A DNA stretch of 5,263 bases from an uncultured Chloroflexota bacterium (GTDB taxonomy: Bacteria > Chloroflexota > Chloroflexia > Thermomicrobiales > UBA6265). Below the pieces are notes generated by a model. That model saw only the letters and a program-made list of their open reading frames with translations, was not told where the DNA came from and ran no database searches. The first letter of the stretch is position 1. The number at the start of each line of letters is the position of its first letter. The position numbers and the translations under genes are program-made. The DNA is taken from the NCBI GenBank assembly GCA_937901745.1, contig CALGSZ010000018.1, forward strand, positions 1 to 5,263, in the 5' to 3' direction. Below are positions 1 through 5,263 of the stretch, piece after piece.

Positions 1-455
1 TTGACCATCCGCACCGTCGCCGACCACGCGCAATTCGTCGTGCAGATCGTCTTGACGATCTCCTCGAAGACACTCTGGCAGCGCGTCATCCGCCCCGCGC
101 CGCGCATCGCCCAGGTAAGGTCGGGATCGTCCGCGATCATCGCGTAGAACGGGGAAAGGTCCTCATCCAGCCGGAGGATATGCCGCACGCTCGCCAGAAT
201 CGCGTCCGCCTCCCGCTCCGAAGGCGCCGGTCCGGCGACGATTACGCGGCCGAAACCAGGCCGTCCCTCTCCGATAGTGACGACGCGCGGCCCACCGGGA
301 AGCGCCAGCGTGATCGTCATCGTCCGCGTCGCCGCATCCACCCGCGCCGGCGGCAGCTCAGCTACCCCGTGCGATTGCAGCGTCCGCCAGAGATCGACTG
401 GCTCCCCTCCCGGCCCAACCAGCGGAAACTCCAGCATCCCACCCGCGTCGGACAT
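1..455 (-). CDS. DNA-3-methyladenine glycosylase II-like (AlkA/HhH-GPD) protein, N-terminal part, cut by the window edge
   Basis: I translated this by hand from the ATG at 455-453; 151 codons are open with no stop before base 1, so the C-terminal part lies outside the window. Residues 1-75 form a small beta-rich region like the N-terminal domain of AlkA-type glycosylases. From about residue 90 comes a helical segment (RHILRLDEDLSPFYAMIADD) that leads into the first helices of an HhH-GPD fold, with VFEEIVKTICTTNCAW at about 129-144, a stretch I recognise from this family. The helix-hairpin-helix and catalytic Asp would lie beyond the edge and cannot be checked. Known family members excise alkylated bases such as 3-methyladenine from DNA in base-excision repair and are usually close to 300 aa. 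The start is supported by GGAGG seven bases upstream. It lies 121 bases downstream of the exported-protein gene on the same strand and looks functionally unrelated to it. Family assignment is fairly sure; exact substrate is not. Confidence 0.8.
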   Translation of the reverse strand, partial: MSDAGGMLEFPLVGPGGEPVDLWRTLQSHGVAELPPARVDAATRTMTITLALPGGPRVVTIGEGRPGFGRVIVAGPAPSEREADAILASVRHILRLDEDLSPFYAMIADDPDLTWAMRGAGRMTRCQSVFEEIVKTICTTNCAWSATVRMV

Positions 456-462
456 GACAAGC

Positions 463-467
463 CCTCC
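463..467 (-). promoter_or_regulatory. Ribosome binding site of the glycosylase gene
   Basis: Read on the minus strand this is GGAGG inside a longer G/A run (GGGGGAGGG), seven bases before the ATG at 455. It fixes the start of a gene that has no stop codon in the window. Confidence 0.7.
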
Positions 468-526
468 CCCGGCCGCGCGAGCCAATGCCAGCGCTCGGCG
501 GCCTTCTTCGTCCCTACATCATGTCA

Positions 527-547
527 ACGCCGCTTTCGACGCGGTGT
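527..547. other. Imperfect inverted repeat in the gap between the two minus-strand genes
   Basis: ACGCCGC (527-533) pairs with GCGGTGT (541-547) over seven base pairs, one of them G-U, around a 7-base loop. It lies 30 bases past the stop of the exported-protein gene. On the minus strand no T run follows it, so it is not a standard intrinsic terminator. Immediately after it on the minus strand is TTGACA (527-522), a perfect -35-like hexamer, but I found no acceptable -10 element at 16-18 bases. The rest of the 456-576 gap shows nothing else I can name. Confidence 0.25.
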
Positions 548-576
548 GAATGGCGCCGGCCAGCCAACGCCTCGCG

Positions 577-1827
577 CTATCGGCGCTCGCCCACGCGCGG
601 ACTCGCAGCGGGCGTGGCAACCGGCGTAGCAACGGGCACCCAGCGCCCCTGCTCCGGCAGACCGGCGGCTTTCCGCGCTTCGGTGACCGCCTCGAACCAA
701 CAGCGCGGCATCCCGCCGGGAATGAGCCAGTTGTCGCGGTCAGTGAACAGCCAGACGTAGTCGTCAGCGGTGAGGAGCGCGTTTTCGAGCGCCGAGCGCA
801 AGATCCGCGGCGACATCGTCATGTCCCGTGGAAACGGCAGGTTGTGGAGGCCAAAGCCAATGCTCACGCGCTCGGGCCACACCGCGCGCAGGCTCGGCGG
901 GATGAGCTCGCTATCCGTCTCCTCCGACGGCATTCCGTACTTCCGCCAATCGTAGGAACGCTGGAAGTCCTCAAGGGTGCGATAGGCATAAACCTCGCCG
1001 CCATCAACCAGCGTCGCTTTGGGCCCGAGCCCTTCCAGGAACCCGACGAAGAGCGCGCCGCTGAGATCCGTTCCGTCCGGCTCCGGGGCCTGGCGCGCGA
1101 TCACCTCCAGTGGCGTCTTGGGCTCGGAGATATACGGACCGTGGTAGACCACGAGCACGATCTCCGGGAACTCACTGACGATCGCCTCCATGATTTGCCG
1201 GCCACGAAGCTGCGTCTGCGCGCGGTACTCCTCGAGCGTGCGCTTGGTTCCCGGGTAGTCCTCGGGATAGTCCAGCCACGTCTCCTTGTATTCCTCATTG
1301 TCGAAGAAGATCCCGACGAACCCGGCATCGCGCGCGGCGGCCGCCATGCGTCGCCAGTTCTCGACCGTGATCCGCCAAGCGCGGTCATCGAAGACATCGC
1401 CTGGATCATCAATCATGATCTCGACGAAGTTGTGATTGACGTGCTGGTATGCGCCCTTCAACGGCTGGAGCCAGGAATCGATCTCGGCCTTGGCCATGGG
1501 CAGGCCATTCATGACCATCCAGGACGCCGGGATGTTGACCACGAAGCCGTCGAACGGGATCGTGTCGATGTGTTCCCGTTCCTCCAGCAGGTAGGGCAGA
1601 CGGGTGGTGTGAACATCGGTCGTGCGGCGCTGGAGCAGGATCAGCTTCGGGGGATCGTCGCGCCGCGCGTCCGCCCGCGGAGTGCCCGCGGCAATGCCGC
1701 AGTCTGCCTGACGCGCCACGTTGACCGCCTGCGTCGTCGCCAGCGCGAGCAGAATGCCGAGTGTGACGCCGAGCCATCGCGGCGCTCGCGTGTGTCCCGA
1801 ACGACTCACCCTGTTATCTCGCCGCAT
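577..1827 (-). CDS. Exported TIM-barrel, glycoside-hydrolase-like protein of unassigned family
   Basis: The chosen start (MRRDNRVSRS) gives 416 aa and is preceded by AGGAGG nine bases upstream; an in-frame ATG at 1896 would add 23 residues but has no comparable site and would overlap the divergent gene. Residues 1-17 are Arg-rich, followed by a hydrophobic stretch (WLGVTLGILLALATTQAV, about 18-35), which reads as a signal peptide or N-terminal anchor, so the protein should act outside the cytoplasm. The mature part alternates strands and helices like a (beta/alpha)8 barrel: IDTIPFDGFVVNIP (87-100), GFVGIFFDNEEY (169-180, with acidic D176, E178, E179 as possible active-site residues), IVLVVYHGPYIS (223-234) and DDYVWLFTDRDNWL (355-368). 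From memory these blocks resemble unnamed putative glycosyl hydrolases of planctomycetes and similar bacteria; I cannot assign a GH number. The C-terminus ends in a Pro/Thr/Ala-rich tail holding a short VATP repeat. It is divergent from the formyltransferase operon. Alternative: a non-catalytic carbohydrate-binding barrel. Confidence 0.75.
   Translation of the reverse strand: MRRDNRVSRSGHTRAPRWLGVTLGILLALATTQAVNVARQADCGIAAGTPRADARRDDPPKLILLQRRTTDVHTTRLPYLLEEREHIDTIPFDGFVVNIPASWMVMNGLPMAKAEIDSWLQPLKGAYQHVNHNFVEIMIDDPGDVFDDRAWRITVENWRRMAAAARDAGFVGIFFDNEEYKETWLDYPEDYPGTKRTLEEYRAQTQLRGRQIMEAIVSEFPEIVLVVYHGPYISEPKTPLEVIARQAPEPDGTDLSGALFVGFLEGLGPKATLVDGGEVYAYRTLEDFQRSYDWRKYGMPSEETDSELIPPSLRAVWPERVSIGFGLHNLPFPRDMTMSPRILRSALENALLTADDYVWLFTDRDNWLIPGGMPRCWFEAVTEARKAAGLPEQGRWVPVATPVATPAASPRVGERR
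611..634. repeat. 12-bp tandem repeat, two copies, in the C-terminal tail of the exported protein
   Basis: The units are 611-622 (GGCGTGGCAACC) and 623-634 (GGCGTAGCAACG), differing at two bases. On the minus strand they encode the repeated VATP of the tail. This is a short low-complexity linker-like expansion, in frame with the gene. Confidence 0.6.
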
Positions 1828-1836
1828 TCCATCGCT

Positions 1837-1842
1837 CCTCCT
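1837..1842 (-). promoter_or_regulatory. Ribosome binding site deciding the start of the exported-protein gene
   Basis: Minus-strand AGGAGG, a perfect Shine-Dalgarno core, sits nine bases before the ATG at 1827. It favours this ATG over the in-frame ATG at 1896. Confidence 0.75.
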
Positions 1843-1843
1843 G

Positions 1844-1870
1844 ATGACCGCGCGCCGCGCCGGGTAGAAT
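1844..1870 (+). promoter_or_regulatory. Possible promoter of the plus-strand operon
   Basis: TAGAAT at 1865-1870 matches five of six bases of the -10 consensus in very GC-rich surroundings. A weak -35 (ATGACC, 1844-1849, four of six bases) lies 15 bases upstream, which is shorter than ideal. If real, transcription would begin near 1877, downstream of the ATG at 1869, and the formyltransferase would have to start at a later GTG (1920 or 1941). A short perfect inverted repeat (CCGGC 1878-1882, GCCGG 1889-1893) would then lie in the 5' leader, where it could be an operator or a leader hairpin. Chance occurrence is possible. Confidence 0.3.
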
Positions 1871-2651
1871 GACCCTCCCGGCCACCGAGCCGGCAAGCCG
1901 CGATGGAGCGTCTGTCACCGTGATACCACGGAAGCGAGTCGTGCCCAAGACGATCGGGGGGCCGATCCGTCCCCTTGTGCTGGCTGTGCTACTTTCAGGC
2001 AGCGGCCGCACTCTGGAGAACCTCTTGCGCGTCATCGACCGGGGGGAGCTGAACGCCCGGGTCGCCGTCGTCGTCAGCTCGAAGCCCGGCGTCCGCGGGC
2101 TGAGCATAGCCGAGGAAGCGGGCATCCCACACCTGACCCTGCGTCGTCGCGATTTCCCAGACGACGAGTCCTACTCCGACGCCATCTACGCGGCGATCGG
2201 TCCCTACCAACCGGATCTGATCGTCATGGCCGGCTTCCTCCGCCGGCTCGTCGTCCGCCCCGGCTGGGAAGGGCGCATCCTGAACATCCACCCTTCGCTC
2301 TTGCCGGACGCGCCCGCTGGCCCCGGGCTGTACGGCGACCGCGTGCATGCCGCTGTGCTGACGAGCGGCGCGACCGTCTCCGGCGCGACAGTACATGTCG
2401 TCAATGATGAATACGATTCAGGACCGATCGTGATGCAGGCGCGGGTGCCAGTCCTGCCGGACGACACGGTGGAAACACTCGCCGCGCGGGTCTTCGCGGC
2501 CGAGTGCGAACTGTACCCCGCCGCGATCCGCACCTACGTCGCGACGCATCCGGAGCTCTTCGGCGAAATCACTTCGGCATCAGGCAGCGGCGCGCCGTGC
2601 GACGAGCGGCCGATGGAGCCTGCCACGGCGGCGCGAGGGGAGGGAGAGTAA
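1869..2651 (+). CDS. PurN-like phosphoribosylglycinamide formyltransferase family protein
   Basis: The family transfers a formyl group from 10-formyltetrahydrofolate to an amine; true PurN acts on glycinamide ribonucleotide in purine synthesis. In the 260-aa frame, strand one and the glycine loop are LAVLLSGSGRTLENLL (38-53), DLIVMAGFLRRL is at 116-127, the catalytic Asn and His are in NIHPSLLP (N139, H141), and the catalytic Asp is D183 in SGATVHVVNDEYDSGP. These match E. coli N106, H108 and D144. Two differences stand out: the loop reads GSGRT where E. coli has GNGSN, and six residues are inserted after NIHPSLLP to give a GPGLYGDRVH loop, a variant I also know from Bacteroidetes-type PurN. 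The catalytic fold ends near residue 233 and a polar tail of about 27 residues follows. Start uncertain: the ATG at 1869 lacks a good ribosome site, whereas GTG at 1941 has GGAAG six bases upstream and removes a poorly conserved leader. First gene of the operon. The family is sure; a housekeeping purN role is not, since no other pur gene is adjacent. Confidence 0.88.
   Translation: MTLPATEPASRDGASVTVIPRKRVVPKTIGGPIRPLVLAVLLSGSGRTLENLLRVIDRGELNARVAVVVSSKPGVRGLSIAEEAGIPHLTLRRRDFPDDESYSDAIYAAIGPYQPDLIVMAGFLRRLVVRPGWEGRILNIHPSLLPDAPAGPGLYGDRVHAAVLTSGATVSGATVHVVNDEYDSGPIVMQARVPVLPDDTVETLAARVFAAECELYPAAIRTYVATHPELFGEITSASGSGAPCDERPMEPATAARGEGE
2639..2648 (+). promoter_or_regulatory. Ribosome binding site deciding the GTG start of the oxidoreductase gene
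   Basis: GGAGGGAGAG lies in the last codons of the formyltransferase gene, just before its TAA. Its GGAGG is ten bases and its GGGAG seven bases upstream of the GTG at 2654, which supports that start over the upstream in-frame ATG at 2504. Confidence 0.7.
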
Positions 2652-2653
2652 GC

Positions 2654-3697
2654 GTGGGAACGTATCGAGCAGGAATCGTCGGGCTGAGCTGGATCTCTGC
2701 TGACCCCGCGGGGCCGGCCACCCACCCGGTGCTCGGGACAGCCATACCGTTCAGCCATGCCTCTGCCTACGCGGCCACGCCGGGCATCGAAGTCGTCGCC
2801 GCCTGCGACATCGATCAGGCCGCTTCCGAGACATTCCGCGAGCGCTGGAACTATCGCTGGCCCGGCATGCACCTCTACGCCGACTATCGGGAGATGCTCC
2901 AGCAAGAGCAGATCGATTTCCTCAGTGTCGTCACCCCCGACCACCTCCACGCCGAAGTCATCCTCGCCGCCGTCGAGGCAGGCGTCCGCGCCATCTTCGC
3001 CGAGAAGCCGCTCGCGACGAGTCTCGAAGACGCCGACCGCATCATCGCCGCCGTCCGCGAAAGGGGCGTCGCGATGACCGTCAATCACACCCGCCGCTGG
3101 ATGCCACAGTACATCGCCGCGCGGGAAGCCCTCCGCGCCGGGGAGATCGGCCCGCTCGTCACCATCATGGCGCACCTCGGCGGCGAGCGAGCGATGCTCT
3201 TCCGCAATCACACGCACGTCATCGATATGATCTGCTACTTCGCGGACGCCGAGCCCGAATGGGTCATCGGCGAGCTGGAGACGGGCTTCGAGGACTACGG
3301 CACCGCCTATCGCGGCGACGGCGGACGTGATCCCTCCCTAGAACCGGGCGTCAACGCCTACATCGGGTTCCAGAACGGCGTCCGCGCCTTCCTCAGCGGC
3401 ATGAAGCGCGGCATCCCCCAAGTTCGCATCGAGCTGATCGGCGCCAACGGCCACATCCACGTCGACGACACCGGCGCCTACCGCACCGTGCCCGGCGACG
3501 GCGGCCCGAGCATCCACCCGATCGTGCCGCGCGCGACCCGCGCCGGGATGCAAGCGGCGCTCGCCGATCTCATCCTCGCGCTGGAGACGGGCCAGCCAAC
3601 GCAATCTCCCCCGGAAGAAGCGCGCAAGACCGTCGCCATCATCATGGGCATCCTGGAATCCCAAGCGCAGGGCAACGCGCGCGTCGCCGTTCGGTGA
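2654..3697 (+). CDS. Gfo/Idh/MocA family NAD(P)-dependent oxidoreductase
   Basis: The GTG start gives 347 aa, normal for the family, and begins directly with the Rossmann strand (YRAGIVGLSW). The frame stays open back to an ATG at 2504, but those 50 residues are Arg-rich and lie inside the upstream gene. The N-terminal nucleotide-binding domain has IEVVAACDIDQ (45-55, the acidic end of strand two), VVTPDHLHAEVILAAVEAG (92-110) and the hallmark EKP at 117-119. The C-terminal substrate domain carries NHTHVID (185-191), whose H188 is the likely catalytic His. The region after the first glycines is unusual: instead of a compact GxGxxG turn there is GLSWISADPAGPATHPVLGT (10-29), an extended loop. 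Relatives oxidise or reduce hydroxyl/keto groups of sugars and cyclitols. It starts two bases after the formyltransferase stop and sits 15 bases before an aminotransferase, which suggests it makes the keto substrate for transamination (inference). Substrate unknown. Confidence 0.92.
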   Translation: MGTYRAGIVGLSWISADPAGPATHPVLGTAIPFSHASAYAATPGIEVVAACDIDQAASETFRERWNYRWPGMHLYADYREMLQQEQIDFLSVVTPDHLHAEVILAAVEAGVRAIFAEKPLATSLEDADRIIAAVRERGVAMTVNHTRRWMPQYIAAREALRAGEIGPLVTIMAHLGGERAMLFRNHTHVIDMICYFADAEPEWVIGELETGFEDYGTAYRGDGGRDPSLEPGVNAYIGFQNGVRAFLSGMKRGIPQVRIELIGANGHIHVDDTGAYRTVPGDGGPSIHPIVPRATRAGMQAALADLILALETGQPTQSPPEEARKTVAIIMGILESQAQGNARVAVR

Positions 3698-3698
3698 C

Positions 3699-3704
3699 AA
3701 GGAG
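3699..3704 (+). promoter_or_regulatory. Ribosome binding site of the aminotransferase gene
   Basis: AAGGAG sits in the 15-base gap after the oxidoreductase stop, eight bases before the ATG at 3713. The spacing is near ideal and supports this start. Confidence 0.65.
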
Positions 3705-3712
3705 CCGCCCTC

Positions 3713-4993
3713 ATGGCCACGGATGCGCGGACTGACGACCTCTCGACGGGTCATCTCGCGATCGACGGCGGCCCACCGGTGCGGACAGCGCCGCTGCCGG
3801 GCGTCGAGCGTCGCGCGATGGGCGAAGAAGAGATCGAGGCGCTGACCGCCGTGATCCGCTCCGGTCAGCTCGGCAGGCACGGCGGAACAGCCGTCCGCGA
3901 GCTGGAGCGCGCCTTCGCGGAGCTCTACGGCGTGCGGCACGCGATCGCCGTTTCGTCAGGCTCTGCCGCGGTCCACACGGCAATCGCGGCGCTCGACCCG
4001 GAGCCCGGCGACGAAATCATCACCACCCCCTGCACCGACTTCGGCACGGTCCTCGGCATCCTCTGGCAAAACGCGATCCCCGTCTTCGCCGATCTCGACC
4101 CGGAGACACTCACGCTCGATCCCGCGTCGGTCGAGGCGCAGATCACGCCGCGCACACGAGCGATCGTCGTCGTCCATCTCTTCGGCGGGCTGGCGGATAT
4201 CGACGGGCTCAAGGCAGTCGCCGACCGCCACGGCATCCCGCTAATCGAAGACTGCGCCCAGGCACAGCTCAGCGAGACAAACGGGCGGCTTGCCGGAACG
4301 ATCGGAACGCTCGGCTGCTTCAGCTTGAACTCGACGAAGCACCTCAACGCGGGCGAAGGGGGCATGGTCATCACCAACGATGACGCGCTCGCCCGCCGCG
4401 CCCGGCTCTTCCATGACAAAGCCTGGCCGCGCGACGAACCCGACCGCTACAGCCTCTTCCTAGCCCAGAACTACCGCCTGAGCGAGCTGCAGGCAGCGGT
4501 CGCCCTCGTCGGGCTGCGACGGTTGCCGGAGAACGTCGCCGCCCGGCGGCGCGTCGTTGCTCGCATCCGGGAGCAAATCCGCGACGTCCCCGGCGTCCGC
4601 TTGCCGAGCGAGAGGCGGGGCACACGCTCGAGCTATTGGATCTTCCATCTCTTCGCCGAGCCGGGCTTGGATGCCGCCGAGCTCGCGGAGTGGCTACGGG
4701 CAGAAGGCATCCCCTTCAGCGCCCGCTATATCACACCCCTCTACACCTGGCCGGTCCTCCGCGAGCGCCGCACCTATGGCCACTCCGGCTTCCCATTCAC
4801 TTCGCCGTACGCGAGCCGATCAATCGAGTACGGGTCGGGACTCTGCCCAGTCTTCGAGCGAGCGCGCGAGCAGCTGCTGCTTCTCCCCGTCGACGAGCAG
4901 TGGACAGACGCGGATGCCGACGACATCGCGCACGCCATCCGCAAGGTATTCACGGCCGCAATGTCTCGGCGATCAGCCGAAGCTCGAGCGTAG
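3713..4993 (+). CDS. DegT/DnrJ/EryC1/StrS family PLP-dependent aminotransferase
   Basis: A fold-type I aminotransferase of 426 aa, within the upper normal range for the family, which transfers an amino group, usually from Glu or Gln, to a keto-sugar or keto-cyclitol. It opens with the common LAIDGGPPVRT segment (15-25). The cofactor-phosphate loop is SSGSAAVHTA (81-90). EDCAQAQ (179-185) holds D180, which should contact the pyridine nitrogen, and Q183. The internal aldimine lysine is K209 in NSTKHLNAGEGG. LSELQAAVALVGLRRLP, in the C-terminal half, matches the usual dimer-interface helix. Small departures from the common pattern are AQAQ instead of AQAH and FSL instead of FSF before the lysine loop. 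It follows the Gfo/Idh gene by 15 bases and precedes the amidohydrolase gene by four. A Gfo/Idh-DegT pair recalls NtdC-NtdA of kanosamine synthesis and the dehydrogenase-aminotransferase steps of scyllo-inosamine synthesis, but the exact substrate cannot be read from sequence. Confidence 0.93.
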   Translation: MATDARTDDLSTGHLAIDGGPPVRTAPLPGVERRAMGEEEIEALTAVIRSGQLGRHGGTAVRELERAFAELYGVRHAIAVSSGSAAVHTAIAALDPEPGDEIITTPCTDFGTVLGILWQNAIPVFADLDPETLTLDPASVEAQITPRTRAIVVVHLFGGLADIDGLKAVADRHGIPLIEDCAQAQLSETNGRLAGTIGTLGCFSLNSTKHLNAGEGGMVITNDDALARRARLFHDKAWPRDEPDRYSLFLAQNYRLSELQAAVALVGLRRLPENVAARRRVVARIREQIRDVPGVRLPSERRGTRSSYWIFHLFAEPGLDAAELAEWLRAEGIPFSARYITPLYTWPVLRERRTYGHSGFPFTSPYASRSIEYGSGLCPVFERAREQLLLLPVDEQWTDADADDIAHAIRKVFTAAMSRRSAEARA

Positions 4994-4997
4994 GACG

Positions 4998-5263
4998 ATG
5001 CTGATCGACGTCAATGCCGCCTTTGGCGGGCGAGAATCGGTCCAGCGCTTCCCGCTGGCGACGATGCTGGAGCAGCTTCAGCGCATCGGGTGCAGCATAG
5101 CCTTCGTCTCCTGCAATCAGGGAGCCACCGATGCCAGCGCCGCGAACGACCAGGTGCTGGCGCTCTGCCAGCAGCATCCCTGGCTGCGTCCCGTCGGCAC
5201 GATCGATCCGCGAGAAACCTTCTCCTGGCGCAACGAAGTCGAGCGCTGTCTCGCCGCCGGTGT
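4998..5263 (+). CDS. Amidohydrolase-like (Amidohydro_2/TIM-barrel metal-dependent hydrolase) protein, N-terminal part, cut by the window edge
   Basis: Eighty-eight codons from the ATG at 4998 are open to the end of the window; the rest is missing. The protein starts MLIDVNAAFGG, matching the first strand of amidohydrolase barrels (usually IDVHAHxG), followed by a helix (LATMLEQLQRIGCSIAFVSC, 20-39), a second strand, a helix with NDQVLALCQQHP (50-61), and LRPVGTIDPRETFSW (63-77), the typical layout where the hydrolase strand after 'HP' begins with a PVGTxxP-type motif. The usual HxH metal-binding pair on strand one is absent: the positions read N6 and A8. Such hydrolases act on lactones, amides or carboxylated rings; the substrate here is unknown. 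The gene begins four bases after the aminotransferase stop, with only a weak AGGA overlapping that stop, so it probably depends on translational coupling. The start is supported by the family's typical 'MxIDVxxxxG' beginning. A catalytically altered or non-metal member is possible. Confidence 0.7.
   Translation, partial: MLIDVNAAFGGRESVQRFPLATMLEQLQRIGCSIAFVSCNQGATDASAANDQVLALCQQHPWLRPVGTIDPRETFSWRNEVERCLAAG

Noticed and set aside
522..527. Minus-strand TTGACA as the promoter of the glycosylase gene
   Set aside because: The -35-like hexamer is perfect, but no acceptable -10 lies at the right spacing; noted with the inverted repeat instead of being called a promoter.
180..629. 149-aa plus-strand open frame
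   Set aside because: Extremely Arg- and Pro-rich low-complexity product lying opposite the glycosylase gene; a GC-bias shadow.
1697..1708. Lipoprotein signal at Cys43 (QADCG) of the exported protein
   Set aside because: The residues before the Cys (Arg-Gln-Ala-Asp) do not fit a lipobox, and it lies too far past the hydrophobic segment.
550..1872. 440-aa plus-strand open frame
   Set aside because: Its product is Arg/His/Asp-rich without recognisable motifs and it has no good ribosome site. The opposite strand has AGGAGG, a signal peptide and a protein-like sequence.
2504..2653. N-terminal extension of the oxidoreductase to an upstream ATG
   Set aside because: The added 50 residues are Arg-rich, overlap the formyltransferase gene, and precede the point where the Rossmann strand should begin; the GTG at 2654 has a strong ribosome site.
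2534..3217. 227-aa minus-strand open frame
   Set aside because: Opposite the end of the formyltransferase and the Rossmann domain of the oxidoreductase, both well supported; its product is Asp/Gly-rich with no family signal.
3338..3940. 200-aa minus-strand open frame
   Set aside because: Spans the antisense of two well-supported genes and has a biased Arg/Ala/Asp composition.
4950..5177. 75-aa minus-strand open frame across the aminotransferase-amidohydrolase junction
   Set aside because: The plus strand here carries an amidohydrolase-like start four bases after the upstream stop, which fits the operon better.

Overview
The window is a GC-rich bacterial chromosomal segment, roughly two-thirds G+C by eye, with strong G/C preference at third codon positions. 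That bias creates many long shadow frames. The protein styles (an AlkA-like glycosylase with a TICTTNC core, a PurN variant with GLYG in its loop, and a Gfo/Idh-DegT pair) would fit a Thermomicrobia-like Chloroflexota or another high-GC environmental bacterium. No taxonomic marker is present, so this placement is inference. I see no rRNA, tRNA, CRISPR array, insertion sequence or attachment site.

Layout: two minus-strand genes fill the left third. The first (455 to 1) is the N-terminal part of a DNA-3-methyladenine glycosylase II/HhH-GPD protein that runs off the left edge. The second (1827 to 577) encodes an exported protein of about 416 aa that looks like a TIM-barrel glycoside-hydrolase-type protein of unassigned family. 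A 121-base gap separates them. A divergent intergenic region (about 1828 to 1868, or to 1940 if a later start is used) then leads into a compact plus-strand operon: a PurN-like formyltransferase (1869-2651), a Gfo/Idh/MocA oxidoreductase (2654-3697), a DegT/DnrJ/EryC1/StrS PLP aminotransferase (3713-4993) and the start of an amidohydrolase-like protein (4998 to the right edge). The gaps are 2, 15 and 4 bases, so co-transcription is very likely.

How the genes may work together (inference): a Gfo/Idh dehydrogenase next to a DegT aminotransferase is the usual pair for oxidising a sugar or cyclitol hydroxyl to a ketone and then transaminating it, as in kanosamine or scyllo-inosamine chemistry. 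The PurN-like enzyme keeps the Asn-His-Asp formyl-transfer triad but differs from E. coli PurN in its glycine-rich phosphate loop. It could be the housekeeping purine enzyme, or it could N-formylate the amine made by the next two genes. The exported TIM-barrel protein on the other side of the shared promoter region suggests a carbohydrate theme. The most interesting candidate in the window is therefore a formyltransferase-dehydrogenase-aminotransferase-hydrolase module whose substrate is unknown.
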